Assembly: GCF_902859585.1 (NCBI RefSeq)
Contig: NZ_CADIJM010000026.1
Location: 1-43,853 of the forward strand
Source of the DNA: Achromobacter animicus
Lineage (GTDB): Bacteria > Pseudomonadota > Gammaproteobacteria > Burkholderiales > Burkholderiaceae_B
Length of the DNA stretch: 43,853 nt
Direction of reading: 5' to 3'
Under the pieces are notes generated by a model. That model saw only the letters and a list, made by a program, of their open reading frames with translations, searched no databases and was not told where the DNA came from. Shown here one piece after another: positions 25,169-33,423 of this stretch; positions within the stretch are counted from its first letter, which is position 1, and each line of letters starts with the position of its first letter. Position numbers and translations under genes: made by a program.

Positions 25169-25756
25169 CTAGTTGCCCAACAGGGCTTTCTTCAGGGAAG
25201 CCTGCGCGGGGCTGTCGCCCAGCCAGACGCGCAGCAGGGCGCGGGCGAAGGCGGGATCGTCGATGCGTCCGCGCGGCTTGCCGTTGCTGGCGATGGCCAC
25301 GCCGCGGGCGTCGAAGTCCAGGTCGATGACGTCGCCTTCGCGCGCGGCGCCGATGTCGGCCATCAGGCGCGACAGGCGTTCGGCGGGTTCTTTCAACGCG
25401 GCCAGCGCCTGCGAGGGCGTATTGTCGCGCAATCCGTCCTGCAGCGCGCCGTCCAGGCTCTTGCTGTCCACGTCGCGCAGCATTTGCAGACGGATCCGGC
25501 GCGGCTCGGTGCTGCCGATGATCGCGGCGGGGTCGTGGGTCTTCGTGGTGACGTACAGCGCCGCCACGTAGACCTTCACGACGAAGCGGGTGCGCAGGCC
25601 GGCGCCGTTCAGCGTCAGCGCGTGGCCGCCTTCGGCAAGCTGTTCGGGCACGCGCACGCCGGCGACGTCGACGTCAGCGTGGGCCGGCGCGCCCGCCAGG
25701 CTGGCGGCAAGGATCAGACTCAGGGCGGCGGCGCGCCCTCCGGGGTTGAAACGCAT
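25169..25756 (-). CDS. Chalcone-isomerase-fold secreted protein
   Basis: This 195-residue protein has a signal peptide (LSLILAASLAGAPAHA, cleaved near residue 27) and a single chalcone-isomerase-like domain (GHALTLNGAGLRTRFVVKVYVAALYV, then MLRDVDSKSL and VWLGDSPAQASLKKALLG). Bacterial members have no proven isomerase role. Plant relatives of this fold include fatty-acid-binding proteins, which fits the position inside a fatty-acid locus. A lipid-binding periplasmic function is an inference from that. The ATG has a GGAGG ribosome site located inside the 3' end of the DUF4442 gene, which it overlaps by 37 bp, so translation is coupled. Confidence 0.8.
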   Translation of the reverse strand: MRFNPGGRAAALSLILAASLAGAPAHADVDVAGVRVPEQLAEGGHALTLNGAGLRTRFVVKVYVAALYVTTKTHDPAAIIGSTEPRRIRLQMLRDVDSKSLDGALQDGLRDNTPSQALAALKEPAERLSRLMADIGAAREGDVIDLDFDARGVAIASNGKPRGRIDDPAFARALLRVWLGDSPAQASLKKALLGN

Positions 25757-26265
25757 TGGTCACCTCCAGTGTTCTTCTGTTTGTAGAACTTCTTGTCTGC
25801 GATGTAGATCGTGCGTTCCACGACGGCGTACACGACGTCGTCCTTGTCCTTCAATTCGACCGTGTAGGTGCGGGTCGTTTCGTGATGCGAGGCAAGCAGG
25901 CGCCGGATTTCTGCGATCTCGCCCGGCGGCAGCCGGAAATCCACGTACAGCGTGGTGTAGGCCGGCTTGCGAAAGCGGATCGATGCCGCCTTGTCCCACA
26001 CGATGTGATCGGCGCCCAGCGCCGACATCAGCATGGTCGGATGCGCGCCGTCCGTCACCGCGAACAGCGAGCCGCCGTACATCGACCCCACGATATTGCG
26101 CGTGCGGCGCAAGAGCGGCAGCTTGATGCGGATGTGCTGGAAGTCCGGCGACACGTGCAACACGCGGCCGCCGGTGGCGCGAAACGCCGGATGCAGGTTG
26201 AAGCCCACCCGCATCAGCCGCGCGCGCCACTCGGGCGACAGGTTCTTGAACCAGTAGGGCTTCAC
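25720..26265 (-). CDS. DUF4442 hotdog-fold thioesterase-like protein
   Basis: This 181-residue protein is of the DUF4442 branch of the hotdog-fold superfamily and is probably an acyl-CoA thioesterase or acyl-binding protein. Visible features are the N-terminal FKNLSPEWRARLMRVGFNLHPAFRATGG, the central helix region NIVGSMYGGSLFAVTDGAHPTMLM that carries the hotdog helix, and the strands AASIRFRKPAYTTLYVDFRL and TVELKDKDDVVYAVVERTIYIA. The best-supported start is a GTG at 26265 with only a weak purine-rich site. It sits between the thiolase and the chalcone-isomerase-like gene. A role in releasing stalled acyl-CoA intermediates during beta-oxidation is inferred from context. Confidence 0.82.
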   Translation of the reverse strand: MKPYWFKNLSPEWRARLMRVGFNLHPAFRATGGRVLHVSPDFQHIRIKLPLLRRTRNIVGSMYGGSLFAVTDGAHPTMLMSALGADHIVWDKAASIRFRKPAYTTLYVDFRLPPGEIAEIRRLLASHHETTRTYTVELKDKDDVVYAVVERTIYIADKKFYKQKNTGGDQCVSTPEGAPPP

Positions 26266-26281
26266 GCTGTCCGCCGCCTGC

Positions 26282-27481
26282 TTACAGGGCCTCGAACAGG
26301 CCGGCGGCGCCCATGCCGGTGCCGATGCACATCGTCACCAGCCCGTACTTGCCGCCGGTGCGGCGCAGTCCGTGCGTGATCGTGGCGGTGCGGATCGCGC
26401 CGGTGGCGCCCAGCGGGTGGCCCAGCGCAATGGCGCCGCCCAGCGGGTTGACCTTGGCGGGGTCCAGCTTCAGCTCGCGGATCACGGCCAGCGACTGCGC
26501 CGCGAAAGCTTCGTTGAGCTCGATCCAGTCCAGCGCGTCCTGCTTGATGCCGGCGCGGTCCAGCACCTTGGGAATGGCGGCGACCGGACCGATGCCCATG
26601 ACCTCGGGCGGCACGCCGGCCACAGCAAAGCCGACAAAGCGGGCGAACGGGCTGAGGTTGAATTCGCGCAGGATGCGGTCGGACACCAGGATCACGGCCG
26701 CCGCGCCATCGGACATCTGCGAGCTGTTGCCGGCCGTGACGCTGCCGCGCGTGGAGAACACGGGCTTCAAGCGGGCCAGCGCTTCCAGGCTGCTGTCCGG
26801 GCGCGGGCCCTCGTCGACCTCGATAAGCCGGCGCGCCACGCGCACCGCGCCGCTGGCGCCGTCCGGCAGATGCGTGACCACTTCATAAGGCGTGGTCTCG
26901 GCGCGAAAGTGGCCGGCAGCGATGGCCGCGCATGCCTTCTGGTGCGACGCCAGCGCAAAGGCGTCCTGGTCTTCGCGCGACACCTTCCAGCGCTCCGCAA
27001 CCTTTTCGCCGGTCAGCCCCATGCCGAACGCCATGCCGACGTTTTCCTCGTGCGCAAAGATCTCCGGGTTCATGGACACCTTGTTGCCCATGATCTGCGG
27101 CATGGCGCTCATGGATTCGGTGCCCGCGCCGATCATGATGTCGGCCTCGCCCATGCGGATGCGGGCGGCAGCGTCCGCCACCGCCTGCAGGCCGGACGCG
27201 CAGAAGCGATTGACGGTGACGCCCGCCACGCTTTGCGGCAGTCCCGCCAGCAGCAGGCTGATGCGGGCCACATTCATGCCCTGTTCGGCCTCCGGCATGG
27301 CGCAGCCGGCGATGACGTCCTCGATGCGGGCTGCGTCCAACCCTGGCACCTGCGCCAACGCGCCATTCAGCGCGGCGGCCAGCATGTCATCGGGGCGGGT
27401 GGTGATGTAGGCCCCATTGCGCTTGCCCACCGGCAAGCGCGTCGCGGCGACTATGTAGGCGTCTTGGATCTGCGTGCTCAT
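26282..27481 (-). CDS. Acetyl-CoA C-acyltransferase (thiolase), first copy
   Basis: This 399-residue thiolase performs the last step of beta-oxidation, cleaving 3-ketoacyl-CoA. The nucleophilic Cys94 lies in NRFCASGLQAV, the catalytic His355 in GHPLGATGA, and the second Cys385 in MCIGTGMGAAGLF, so the active site is complete. The start at 27481 (MSTQIQDAYIVAATRLPVG) has a GAGG site 8 bases upstream; a longer form from a TTG at 27502 is less likely. It is the natural partner of the FadB-like protein encoded 150 bp upstream, though a GC-rich hairpin region separates them. The second thiolase, at 33420, is only distantly alike. Confidence 0.92.
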   Translation of the reverse strand: MSTQIQDAYIVAATRLPVGKRNGAYITTRPDDMLAAALNGALAQVPGLDAARIEDVIAGCAMPEAEQGMNVARISLLLAGLPQSVAGVTVNRFCASGLQAVADAAARIRMGEADIMIGAGTESMSAMPQIMGNKVSMNPEIFAHEENVGMAFGMGLTGEKVAERWKVSREDQDAFALASHQKACAAIAAGHFRAETTPYEVVTHLPDGASGAVRVARRLIEVDEGPRPDSSLEALARLKPVFSTRGSVTAGNSSQMSDGAAAVILVSDRILREFNLSPFARFVGFAVAGVPPEVMGIGPVAAIPKVLDRAGIKQDALDWIELNEAFAAQSLAVIRELKLDPAKVNPLGGAIALGHPLGATGAIRTATITHGLRRTGGKYGLVTMCIGTGMGAAGLFEAL

Positions 27482-27502
27482 ATCCATTTCCTCAACTAAC
27501 AA

Positions 27503-27630
27503 TAGCGAGACATATCAATCGGACCCCCGCACAAAACGGTCTCCCACAAGCGGGGCCGCGCGGATCCGGCTTTGCCGGTCCGCTTGCGGCGCCCCTGGGG
27601 GAAGCGCCGCAGGCGCAAGGGGGGGCCTAA
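27503..27630. repeat. Intergenic hairpin-rich element, possible dispersed repeat
   Basis: The gap between the thiolase and FadB-like genes holds two nested stem-loops. The first, near 27560-27583, has arms GCGGATCCGGC/GCCGGTCCGC with one bulge and a TTT loop. The second spans 27583-27618, with outer arms CTTGCG/CGCAAG and inner arms GCGGCGC/GCGCCGC. It is followed on the plus strand by a G-run. The style resembles dispersed palindromic intergenic elements of beta-proteobacteria. It could also attenuate transcription from fadB to the thiolase. Confidence 0.5.
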
Positions 27631-30021
27631 TCAATTCCGTAGTGGTTTGCCGGTTTCCAGGGTGTGGCGGATGCGCGCCTGCGTTTCCGGCGTGCGCAAG
27701 AGCGCCACGAACTCCTTCCGCTCCACGGCCAACAACCATTCCTCGTCGACCTTCGTGCCGGTCTCGACCTCGCCGCCGCACAGCGCGACCGCCGCGCTAC
27801 GCGCCACGCGGTAATCGTGCGCGCTGATCATGCCGCCTTCACGCATGTTGACCAGCACCATCTCGAAGTTGGCGATGCCGTTGCGGCCGGCCACCGGCAC
27901 GTTCTGCAACCGCGCGGGCGGGGTGTAGCCAGCCTGCGCGGCGGCGCGCGCCTGGCCGATGGCCACGTAGAGCAGTTCGCCGGGATGGAACAGCACGATG
28001 TCGTGCTCGCGCGCGAACCCGGCGTCGATGGCTTCCAGTCCGCTCTTGGCGACCTGGGCCATGGCAATGGTCTGGAACACCGGCTGCAGATACGGAAAGA
28101 CCTCGCCGGGCGTGGCCGTCTTGGCCGCCAGCGCCGCAGCGCGCGCGGCAAATTCCTTGCTGCCGCCACCCGCCGGGATCAGGCCCACGCCGGCTTCGAC
28201 GAGGCCGATGTAGCTTTCCAGCGCCAGCACGCGGTGCGAGGCGTGCATCAGGAATTCGCAGCCGCCGCCCAGCGCCATGCCCTGCACGGCGGCCACCGTC
28301 GGAATCTGCGCGTACTTGAACGATTGCGAGGCGCGCTGGAATTTTTCGACCGTGGCTTCCAGCATCTCCCATTGGCCCGCCGCGCAGGCTTCGACCACCT
28401 GCTGCAGGTTGGCGCCCACGGCAAACGGCGCGTCGTGCCAGATGACCAGGCCGTCGAATTCGCGTTCGGCCTTGGCCACCGCCTGCAGCACGCCTTCCAG
28501 CACTTCGGCGCCCAGCGTGTGGTTGCGCGACGTGACGGACAGGATGGCGATGCCGGCGTCGACCTGCGGCAGGTTCCACAGGCGCACGCCTTCGTTTTCC
28601 CAGATGGTGACGCCGCGGTCGTCGGGCGCTTCGCCCACGACGCGCTCCGGGAACAGCTGGCGCGCGTACACGGGCAACGTCGAGCGCGGATGCAGCTTGC
28701 CGGTGCGCGCGGAATACGAACCTTCCGGCGCATGCACGCCCTGGCGGTTGGACTCCAGCACCCAGGCGGGCAGGGGCGTGTTGCTCATGGCGCGGCCGGC
28801 GGCGATGTCCTCGGCGACGGCGGCGGCAATCGCCTGCCAGCCGGCGGCCTGCCACGTTTCAAACGGGCCTTGCGACCAGCCAAAGCCCCAACGCATGGCC
28901 AGGTCCAGATCGCGCGCGTTGTCGGCCACGTGCTCAAGCTGCACGGCGCTGTAGTGGAAGATGTCGCGGAACAGGCTCCACAGGAATTGCGCCTGCGGAT
29001 GGTCGCTGGCGCGCAGCGCGGCAAAGCGCTTGGCCGGATCGCGTTCCTTGAGCAGCGCCGCCACCTCGTCGGCCAGCTTGCCGGTGCCGGGGGCGTAATC
29101 CTGCTTTTTCAGATCCAGCACCTGGATCTCGCGGCCCTGCTTGCGATAGACGCCGGCGCCGCTTTTCTGGCCGAGCGCGCCCTTGGATATCAGCGCCGAC
29201 AGCCATTCCGGCAGCGCGAAATACTGATGCCACGGATCGTCGGGCAGGTTCTTTTCCATCGTGCCCACGACGTGGGCCAGCGTGTCCAGCCCGACCACAT
29301 CGGCGGTGCGGTACGTGGCGCTCTTGGGGCGGCCGATCTTGGGGCCGGTCAGCGCGTCGACTTCGTCGAAGGCCAGACCCAGGCGCGCGGTGTGGTGCAT
29401 GGCGGCCAGGATCGAGAACACGCCGATGCGGTTGGCCACGAAGTTCGGGGTATCCTGCGCGCGGATCACGCCCTTGCCCAGCGCAGACGTCAGCCAGGTT
29501 TCCAGCTGGTCCAGCACGGCCGGCTGCGTGTGTGACGTGGCGATGATTTCCACCAGGCGCATGTAGCGCGGCGGATTGAAGAAATGGATGCCGCAGAAGC
29601 GGTCGCGCAGCCCGGCGGGCAGCGCGTTGGCCAGCGCGTCGATGGACAGGCCGGAGGTGTTGGAGGCGACGATGACGCCGGGCGCGACATGCGAGGCAAT
29701 GCGCTCGTACAGCGCCGTCTTCCAGTCCATGCGCTCGGCGATGGCTTCGATGATGAGGTCGCAGCCTTGCAGGCGCTCCAGGTCGTCATCGTAGTTGGCG
29801 GGCGTGATGAGCGCCAGGCGCGATGCGCCGGCCAGCGGCGCGGGTTCCAGCTTCTTGAGACCGGCCAGCGCCTTCTTGACGGTACCGTTGCGGTCGCCTT
29901 CGCGGGCGGCCAGGTCGAACAGCGTGACCGGCACGCCGGCATTGGCCAGGTGGGCGGCGATCTGCGCGCCCATGACGCCGGCACCCAGCACGGCGACGTG
30001 TTTGACGACGAACTTGCTCAA
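27631..30021 (-). CDS. Multifunctional 3-hydroxyacyl-CoA dehydrogenase/enoyl-CoA hydratase (HAD-first order)
   Basis: This 796-residue beta-oxidation enzyme is built in the order 3-hydroxyacyl-CoA dehydrogenase then enoyl-CoA hydratase. The NAD site VAVLGAGVMGAQIAAHLA is at residues 9-26, the dehydrogenase continues with ERMDWKTALY, ASNTSGLSI and GIHFFNPPRYM, and the C-terminal dehydrogenase region is at about 200-420. The crotonase-like domain covers about 500-690, with oxyanion-hole segment VQGMALGGGCEFLMHA and GVGLIPAGGGSKEFAARA. The domain order is opposite to that of the FadJ-like protein encoded at 31462. The start is a TTG at 30021 with a GGAG site six bases upstream. It follows fadL after a terminator-like hairpin. 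Confidence 0.9.
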   Translation of the reverse strand: MSKFVVKHVAVLGAGVMGAQIAAHLANAGVPVTLFDLAAREGDRNGTVKKALAGLKKLEPAPLAGASRLALITPANYDDDLERLQGCDLIIEAIAERMDWKTALYERIASHVAPGVIVASNTSGLSIDALANALPAGLRDRFCGIHFFNPPRYMRLVEIIATSHTQPAVLDQLETWLTSALGKGVIRAQDTPNFVANRIGVFSILAAMHHTARLGLAFDEVDALTGPKIGRPKSATYRTADVVGLDTLAHVVGTMEKNLPDDPWHQYFALPEWLSALISKGALGQKSGAGVYRKQGREIQVLDLKKQDYAPGTGKLADEVAALLKERDPAKRFAALRASDHPQAQFLWSLFRDIFHYSAVQLEHVADNARDLDLAMRWGFGWSQGPFETWQAAGWQAIAAAVAEDIAAGRAMSNTPLPAWVLESNRQGVHAPEGSYSARTGKLHPRSTLPVYARQLFPERVVGEAPDDRGVTIWENEGVRLWNLPQVDAGIAILSVTSRNHTLGAEVLEGVLQAVAKAEREFDGLVIWHDAPFAVGANLQQVVEACAAGQWEMLEATVEKFQRASQSFKYAQIPTVAAVQGMALGGGCEFLMHASHRVLALESYIGLVEAGVGLIPAGGGSKEFAARAAALAAKTATPGEVFPYLQPVFQTIAMAQVAKSGLEAIDAGFAREHDIVLFHPGELLYVAIGQARAAAQAGYTPPARLQNVPVAGRNGIANFEMVLVNMREGGMISAHDYRVARSAAVALCGGEVETGTKVDEEWLLAVERKEFVALLRTPETQARIRHTLETGKPLRN

Positions 30022-30035
30022 GGGAGTCTCCTGAA

Positions 30036-30067
30036 AAGGCGGGCGGACGGCGCGCGGCCGTCCGCCC
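30036..30067 (-). terminator. Hairpin after fadL, probable weak terminator
   Basis: Perfect 11-bp arms GGGCGGACGGC/GCCGTCCGCCC (30041-30051 and 30057-30067) have a 5-base loop. On the minus strand the stem is followed by GCCTTTTC. It lies between the fadL stop and the FadB-like start and may reduce readthrough. Confidence 0.6.
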
Positions 30068-30075
30068 GTTCACGG

Positions 30076-31398
30076 CTAGAAGCGGGACGAGAGCTGCAGG
30101 CCGAAGATGTGGCCGCTGCTGTCGTAGGTGCCCGCGACGCGGCCCTTGGTGGCCTGGCTGCCGGACGTGGTGTCGATGTCCGTCTTGCGCAGGTACAGGT
30201 ACGTGTAGCCGACGTCGATCGTGGTGGACTTCGTGGCGGCCCATTGCACGCCGGTCGAGAACCAGTAGCGGTCGTTGTCGGGCAGCGAAGTGGGACGGTC
30301 GGCGGCATCGTGCACCGGCGATTGGTCGAAGGCCAGGCCGAACTTCCACTTCCAGGCCGGGGCGAACTTGTAGTTCGCGCCCACGGCGACGCGCCAGGTG
30401 TCGCGGAAGTTGAGCGGCAGCTCGTCGTCGCGCGCGCCCGGGCCCGAGTTTTTGATCTTGAGCTCCGGAATGCTGCTCCAGCCCGTCCAGGACACGTCGC
30501 CCAGCAGTTCCCACTTTTCGTTGAGCTGGTGCGTGGCGCTCAGGATCAGCGAGTCGGGCAGGTCGACGTTGGCCTTGGCGTCAAACGACACGGATTGGCC
30601 GGTGGGGCCGATGTTGTCGATGTCGGTGTCGCCCTTGGCCGAGTGCTTGATCTTCGAACGGTAAGACAAGCCGATGCGCGTGTCTTCGGTGGGTTGCAGC
30701 ATGAAGCCGACGTTCCAGCCCCACGCGTCACCCTTCAGATTCAGGTCCGCGTCGCCATTCGTGGCCAGCGGCAGGCCGGCGATGGGCACGACGGTCTTTT
30801 TCTTGTAGGTCGCATCGATGTGCTGCCAGTTCACGCCAAAGCCCATCGAAAACTTCTCGTTGACCTTGTAGGCGATGGACGGGTTGACGTTGATGGTCTT
30901 GATGTCGAACTTGTTCGAGTGGTACTGCCCGACCCAACCGTCGTCGTATTCGGTCATCAGGCCGAAGGGGGCGCCGACGCCCAGGCCGATGTACCACTGC
31001 TCGTTCAGTTGCCAGGAGGCATAGATGTTGGGCACGACGCCCAGGTGGCCCGCGTCCCCGCCATTGCCACCGGTGGGAACCGAACCGTTCAAGCCTGATC
31101 CGGGAATACCGGGCACGCTGGGATTGCGGCTGTTTCCGTTGTCCGAAAACTTGAACGACGGTTTGATCAGGTTTACCCCGCCGGAGAAATTGAGCCCTGG
31201 CAGATAGGTCAAGCCTGCCGGGTTGAAATACATGATGCTGGCATTCTCCGGGTTTGCCGCCGAGCCGGCATACGCGTTGCCCAGGCCGCTGGCGTTCTGC
31301 TCCAAGAGCTGAAAGCCGGCAGCGTAGGACGTTGCGGATGCGCCCAGGCCGACCAGGATGGCCGACAGGGTGCTCAGGGACAATGGACGTCTGCGCAT
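30076..31398 (-). CDS. fadL: FadL-family long-chain fatty-acid outer-membrane transporter
   Basis: This 440-residue outer-membrane beta-barrel takes up long-chain fatty acids or similar hydrophobic compounds. A signal peptide ends at SATSYAA, directly followed by the FadL N-terminal hatch signature GFQLLEQNASGLGNAYAGSAANPENASIMYFNPAGL, which includes the NPA motif. Fourteen strands are expected, and the sequence ends in the barrel-type LSSRF with terminal Phe. The ATG at 31398 has a GGAG site ten bases upstream. It lies in the middle of the minus-strand beta-oxidation genes, 63 bp after the FadJ-like gene, which supports fatty acids as ligand over aromatic hydrocarbons. Confidence 0.93.
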   Translation of the reverse strand: MRRRPLSLSTLSAILVGLGASATSYAAGFQLLEQNASGLGNAYAGSAANPENASIMYFNPAGLTYLPGLNFSGGVNLIKPSFKFSDNGNSRNPSVPGIPGSGLNGSVPTGGNGGDAGHLGVVPNIYASWQLNEQWYIGLGVGAPFGLMTEYDDGWVGQYHSNKFDIKTINVNPSIAYKVNEKFSMGFGVNWQHIDATYKKKTVVPIAGLPLATNGDADLNLKGDAWGWNVGFMLQPTEDTRIGLSYRSKIKHSAKGDTDIDNIGPTGQSVSFDAKANVDLPDSLILSATHQLNEKWELLGDVSWTGWSSIPELKIKNSGPGARDDELPLNFRDTWRVAVGANYKFAPAWKWKFGLAFDQSPVHDAADRPTSLPDNDRYWFSTGVQWAATKSTTIDVGYTYLYLRKTDIDTTSGSQATKGRVAGTYDSSGHIFGLQLSSRF

Positions 31399-31461
31399 GG
31401 TACTGACTCCTCGAGTTGAATGTGTGTCTCTCTCTACCACTGCCGGCCTGTTGCTGCCGGT

Positions 31462-33423
31462 CTATTCGGCGCGAGCCGCTGTGCTGCGGTGCTGCTGGGT
31501 GCTGCCGTCTTCGTAATGCAAGGGGCCGCCCGTGAAAGGCGCGAAGCCCGTTCCAAAAATCACGCCGGCGTCGGCCAGGTCGGCGTCGGCCACGATGCCG
31601 CTGGACACCCGCTGCCGCGTGGCGTCGATCAGCGGCTGGATCAGGCGCTGCGCCAGGCCTGCCGGGGCGGCGGCGGGGTCGCGTTGCTTGACCGGCTTGC
31701 CGTCGCGCCACGTGTAAAAGCCCTTGCCGCTTTTCTTGCCGAGTTCGTTGCGGGCCAGACGGTCTGCCAGGCATCGCGGCGGCGCCGCGCCGTCGGCAAG
31801 CTGCGCGCCAGCGTCCCGCGCGATGTCCAGGCCCACGGTGTCCGCCAGTTCCAGCGGTCCCATCGGCATGCCGAAGGCCACCATGGCGGCGTCCACGGTT
31901 TCCGGCGCGACGCCGTCGTCCACGCTGCGCATGGCCTGCAGCATGTAGGGCGCCAGCACCGCGTTGACGAGAAAGCCGGGCGCGCTCTTGACCGGCAGCG
32001 CCAGCTTGTCGATCTGGCCGACAAAGGCGCAGGCGCGGGCTTCTATGGCGGGATCGCCGCCGTCCGCGTGCACGACTTCCACCAGCGGCATCTTGGCCAC
32101 GGGGTTGAAGAAGTGGATGCCGACCAGACGATCCGGACGGGCCAGGCCCTCGCGGAGCGTTTCGAGCGACAGGCTGGACGTGTTGGTGGCCAGCAGCGCG
32201 TCGGGCTTCATGCGCGGCTCCAGCGACTGGTACAGCGCGCGCTTGGCATCGGGCTGCTCGCTGATGGCTTCGATGATGACGTCCGCCAGCGGCACGCCGC
32301 CGCCCGCCGGATCCGGGACCAGCCGGTCGAACGCGGCGCGCGCCAGGCGCGGATCCTTCAGGCGGCGCGCGTAGAGTTCGGCGGCGCGCTTGATGGCGGG
32401 CGCGATGCGCGACATCTCCTGGTCCTGCAGCGTGACGGTCATGCCCTTGAGCGCGCACCAGGCGGCGATGTCGCCGCCCATCACGCCCGCACCCACCACA
32501 TGGACGTGACGGGCCGGCGCGACGCCGGGCTGCTTGCCATTGGCCTTCAGGCGCTCCTGCAGGCGGAACACGCGCAGCAGGTTGCGCGCGGTGCCGGACG
32601 AAATGATGCGGTCGATGAGGTCGGGCGCCTTCAGCGCATTGCCCCCATGTTTTTCCCAGATCTCCACAATGGCCGGCGCGGCCGGGTAGTGGCCGAGCGG
32701 ATCCTTGGCCGCGATCTGCTTGCGGGCGCGGTTGGCGACGATGGCCTTGAACGGCCAGCGGTTCAGCAGTCCGCCCAAACCGCGCGCGCGCCGGGCAGGC
32801 TTGCGCGACAGCACGGTCTGGCGTGCCGCGGCGAGCAGCAGCCGCGGGGGAACACGCGCGTCGACCAGCCCCAGCGAGGCCGCGCGGCGGGCATCGGCGC
32901 CGCGGCCGGTCAGCATCATGTCCAGCGCGGCGGGCGCGCCGATCACCTGCGGCAGGCGCAGCATGCCGCCCCAGCCGGGGAAGATGCCCAGCATGACTTC
33001 AGGCAGCGCCAGCGAGGCGCCGGGCTGATCGGCCACCAGCCGGTAGCGGCAAGCCAGCGCCAATTCAAGGCCGCCGCCCAGGCAATGGCCCTGGATCAGC
33101 GCCAGCGTGGGATAGCGCACGCCGGCCAGGCGATTCATGAGGTTCCAGCCGCGCGACACCAGCCCGCGCGCCTGCTCGGGCGTGTCCAGCGTGGCGAATT
33201 CGTTGACGTCGGCGCCCACGATGAAGCCCGTGGCCTTGCCGGATTGGATGATGAGGCCCTTGGGCGGATCGGCGTCCAGCGCGTCCAGCACCACGGAGAG
33301 CTCGGCCATCGTGTCGGCCGACAGCGCGTTGACCGCGCTGCCCGCGCGGTCGAAGGTCAGCCAGGCAAGCCCGTCGGGGTCGCGATCCAGGCGCCAGTGG
33401 GAAAGCGTGTCCAGTGTCGTCAT
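31462..33423 (-). CDS. fadJ: FadJ-like enoyl-CoA hydratase/3-hydroxyacyl-CoA dehydrogenase
   Basis: This 653-residue multifunctional enzyme has the E. coli FadB/FadJ order. A crotonase domain comes first (about residues 1-190, with NALSADTMAEL, GFIVGADVNEF, IQGHCLGGGLELALACRYR and GIFPGWGGMLRLP). A 3-hydroxyacyl-CoA dehydrogenase follows (NAD loop VHVVGAGVMGGDIAAW near 310, TNTSSLSLETL, GIHFFNPVAKMPLVEVV, NELGKKSGKGFYTW). The ATG at 33423 overlaps the stop of the thiolase gene upstream by 4 bp. The frame is open further upstream, but that sequence is the antisense-like shadow of the thiolase. It pairs with that thiolase as a FadIJ-like complex. Confidence 0.92.
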   Translation of the reverse strand: MTTLDTLSHWRLDRDPDGLAWLTFDRAGSAVNALSADTMAELSVVLDALDADPPKGLIIQSGKATGFIVGADVNEFATLDTPEQARGLVSRGWNLMNRLAGVRYPTLALIQGHCLGGGLELALACRYRLVADQPGASLALPEVMLGIFPGWGGMLRLPQVIGAPAALDMMLTGRGADARRAASLGLVDARVPPRLLLAAARQTVLSRKPARRARGLGGLLNRWPFKAIVANRARKQIAAKDPLGHYPAAPAIVEIWEKHGGNALKAPDLIDRIISSGTARNLLRVFRLQERLKANGKQPGVAPARHVHVVGAGVMGGDIAAWCALKGMTVTLQDQEMSRIAPAIKRAAELYARRLKDPRLARAAFDRLVPDPAGGGVPLADVIIEAISEQPDAKRALYQSLEPRMKPDALLATNTSSLSLETLREGLARPDRLVGIHFFNPVAKMPLVEVVHADGGDPAIEARACAFVGQIDKLALPVKSAPGFLVNAVLAPYMLQAMRSVDDGVAPETVDAAMVAFGMPMGPLELADTVGLDIARDAGAQLADGAAPPRCLADRLARNELGKKSGKGFYTWRDGKPVKQRDPAAAPAGLAQRLIQPLIDATRQRVSSGIVADADLADAGVIFGTGFAPFTGGPLHYEDGSTQQHRSTAARAE

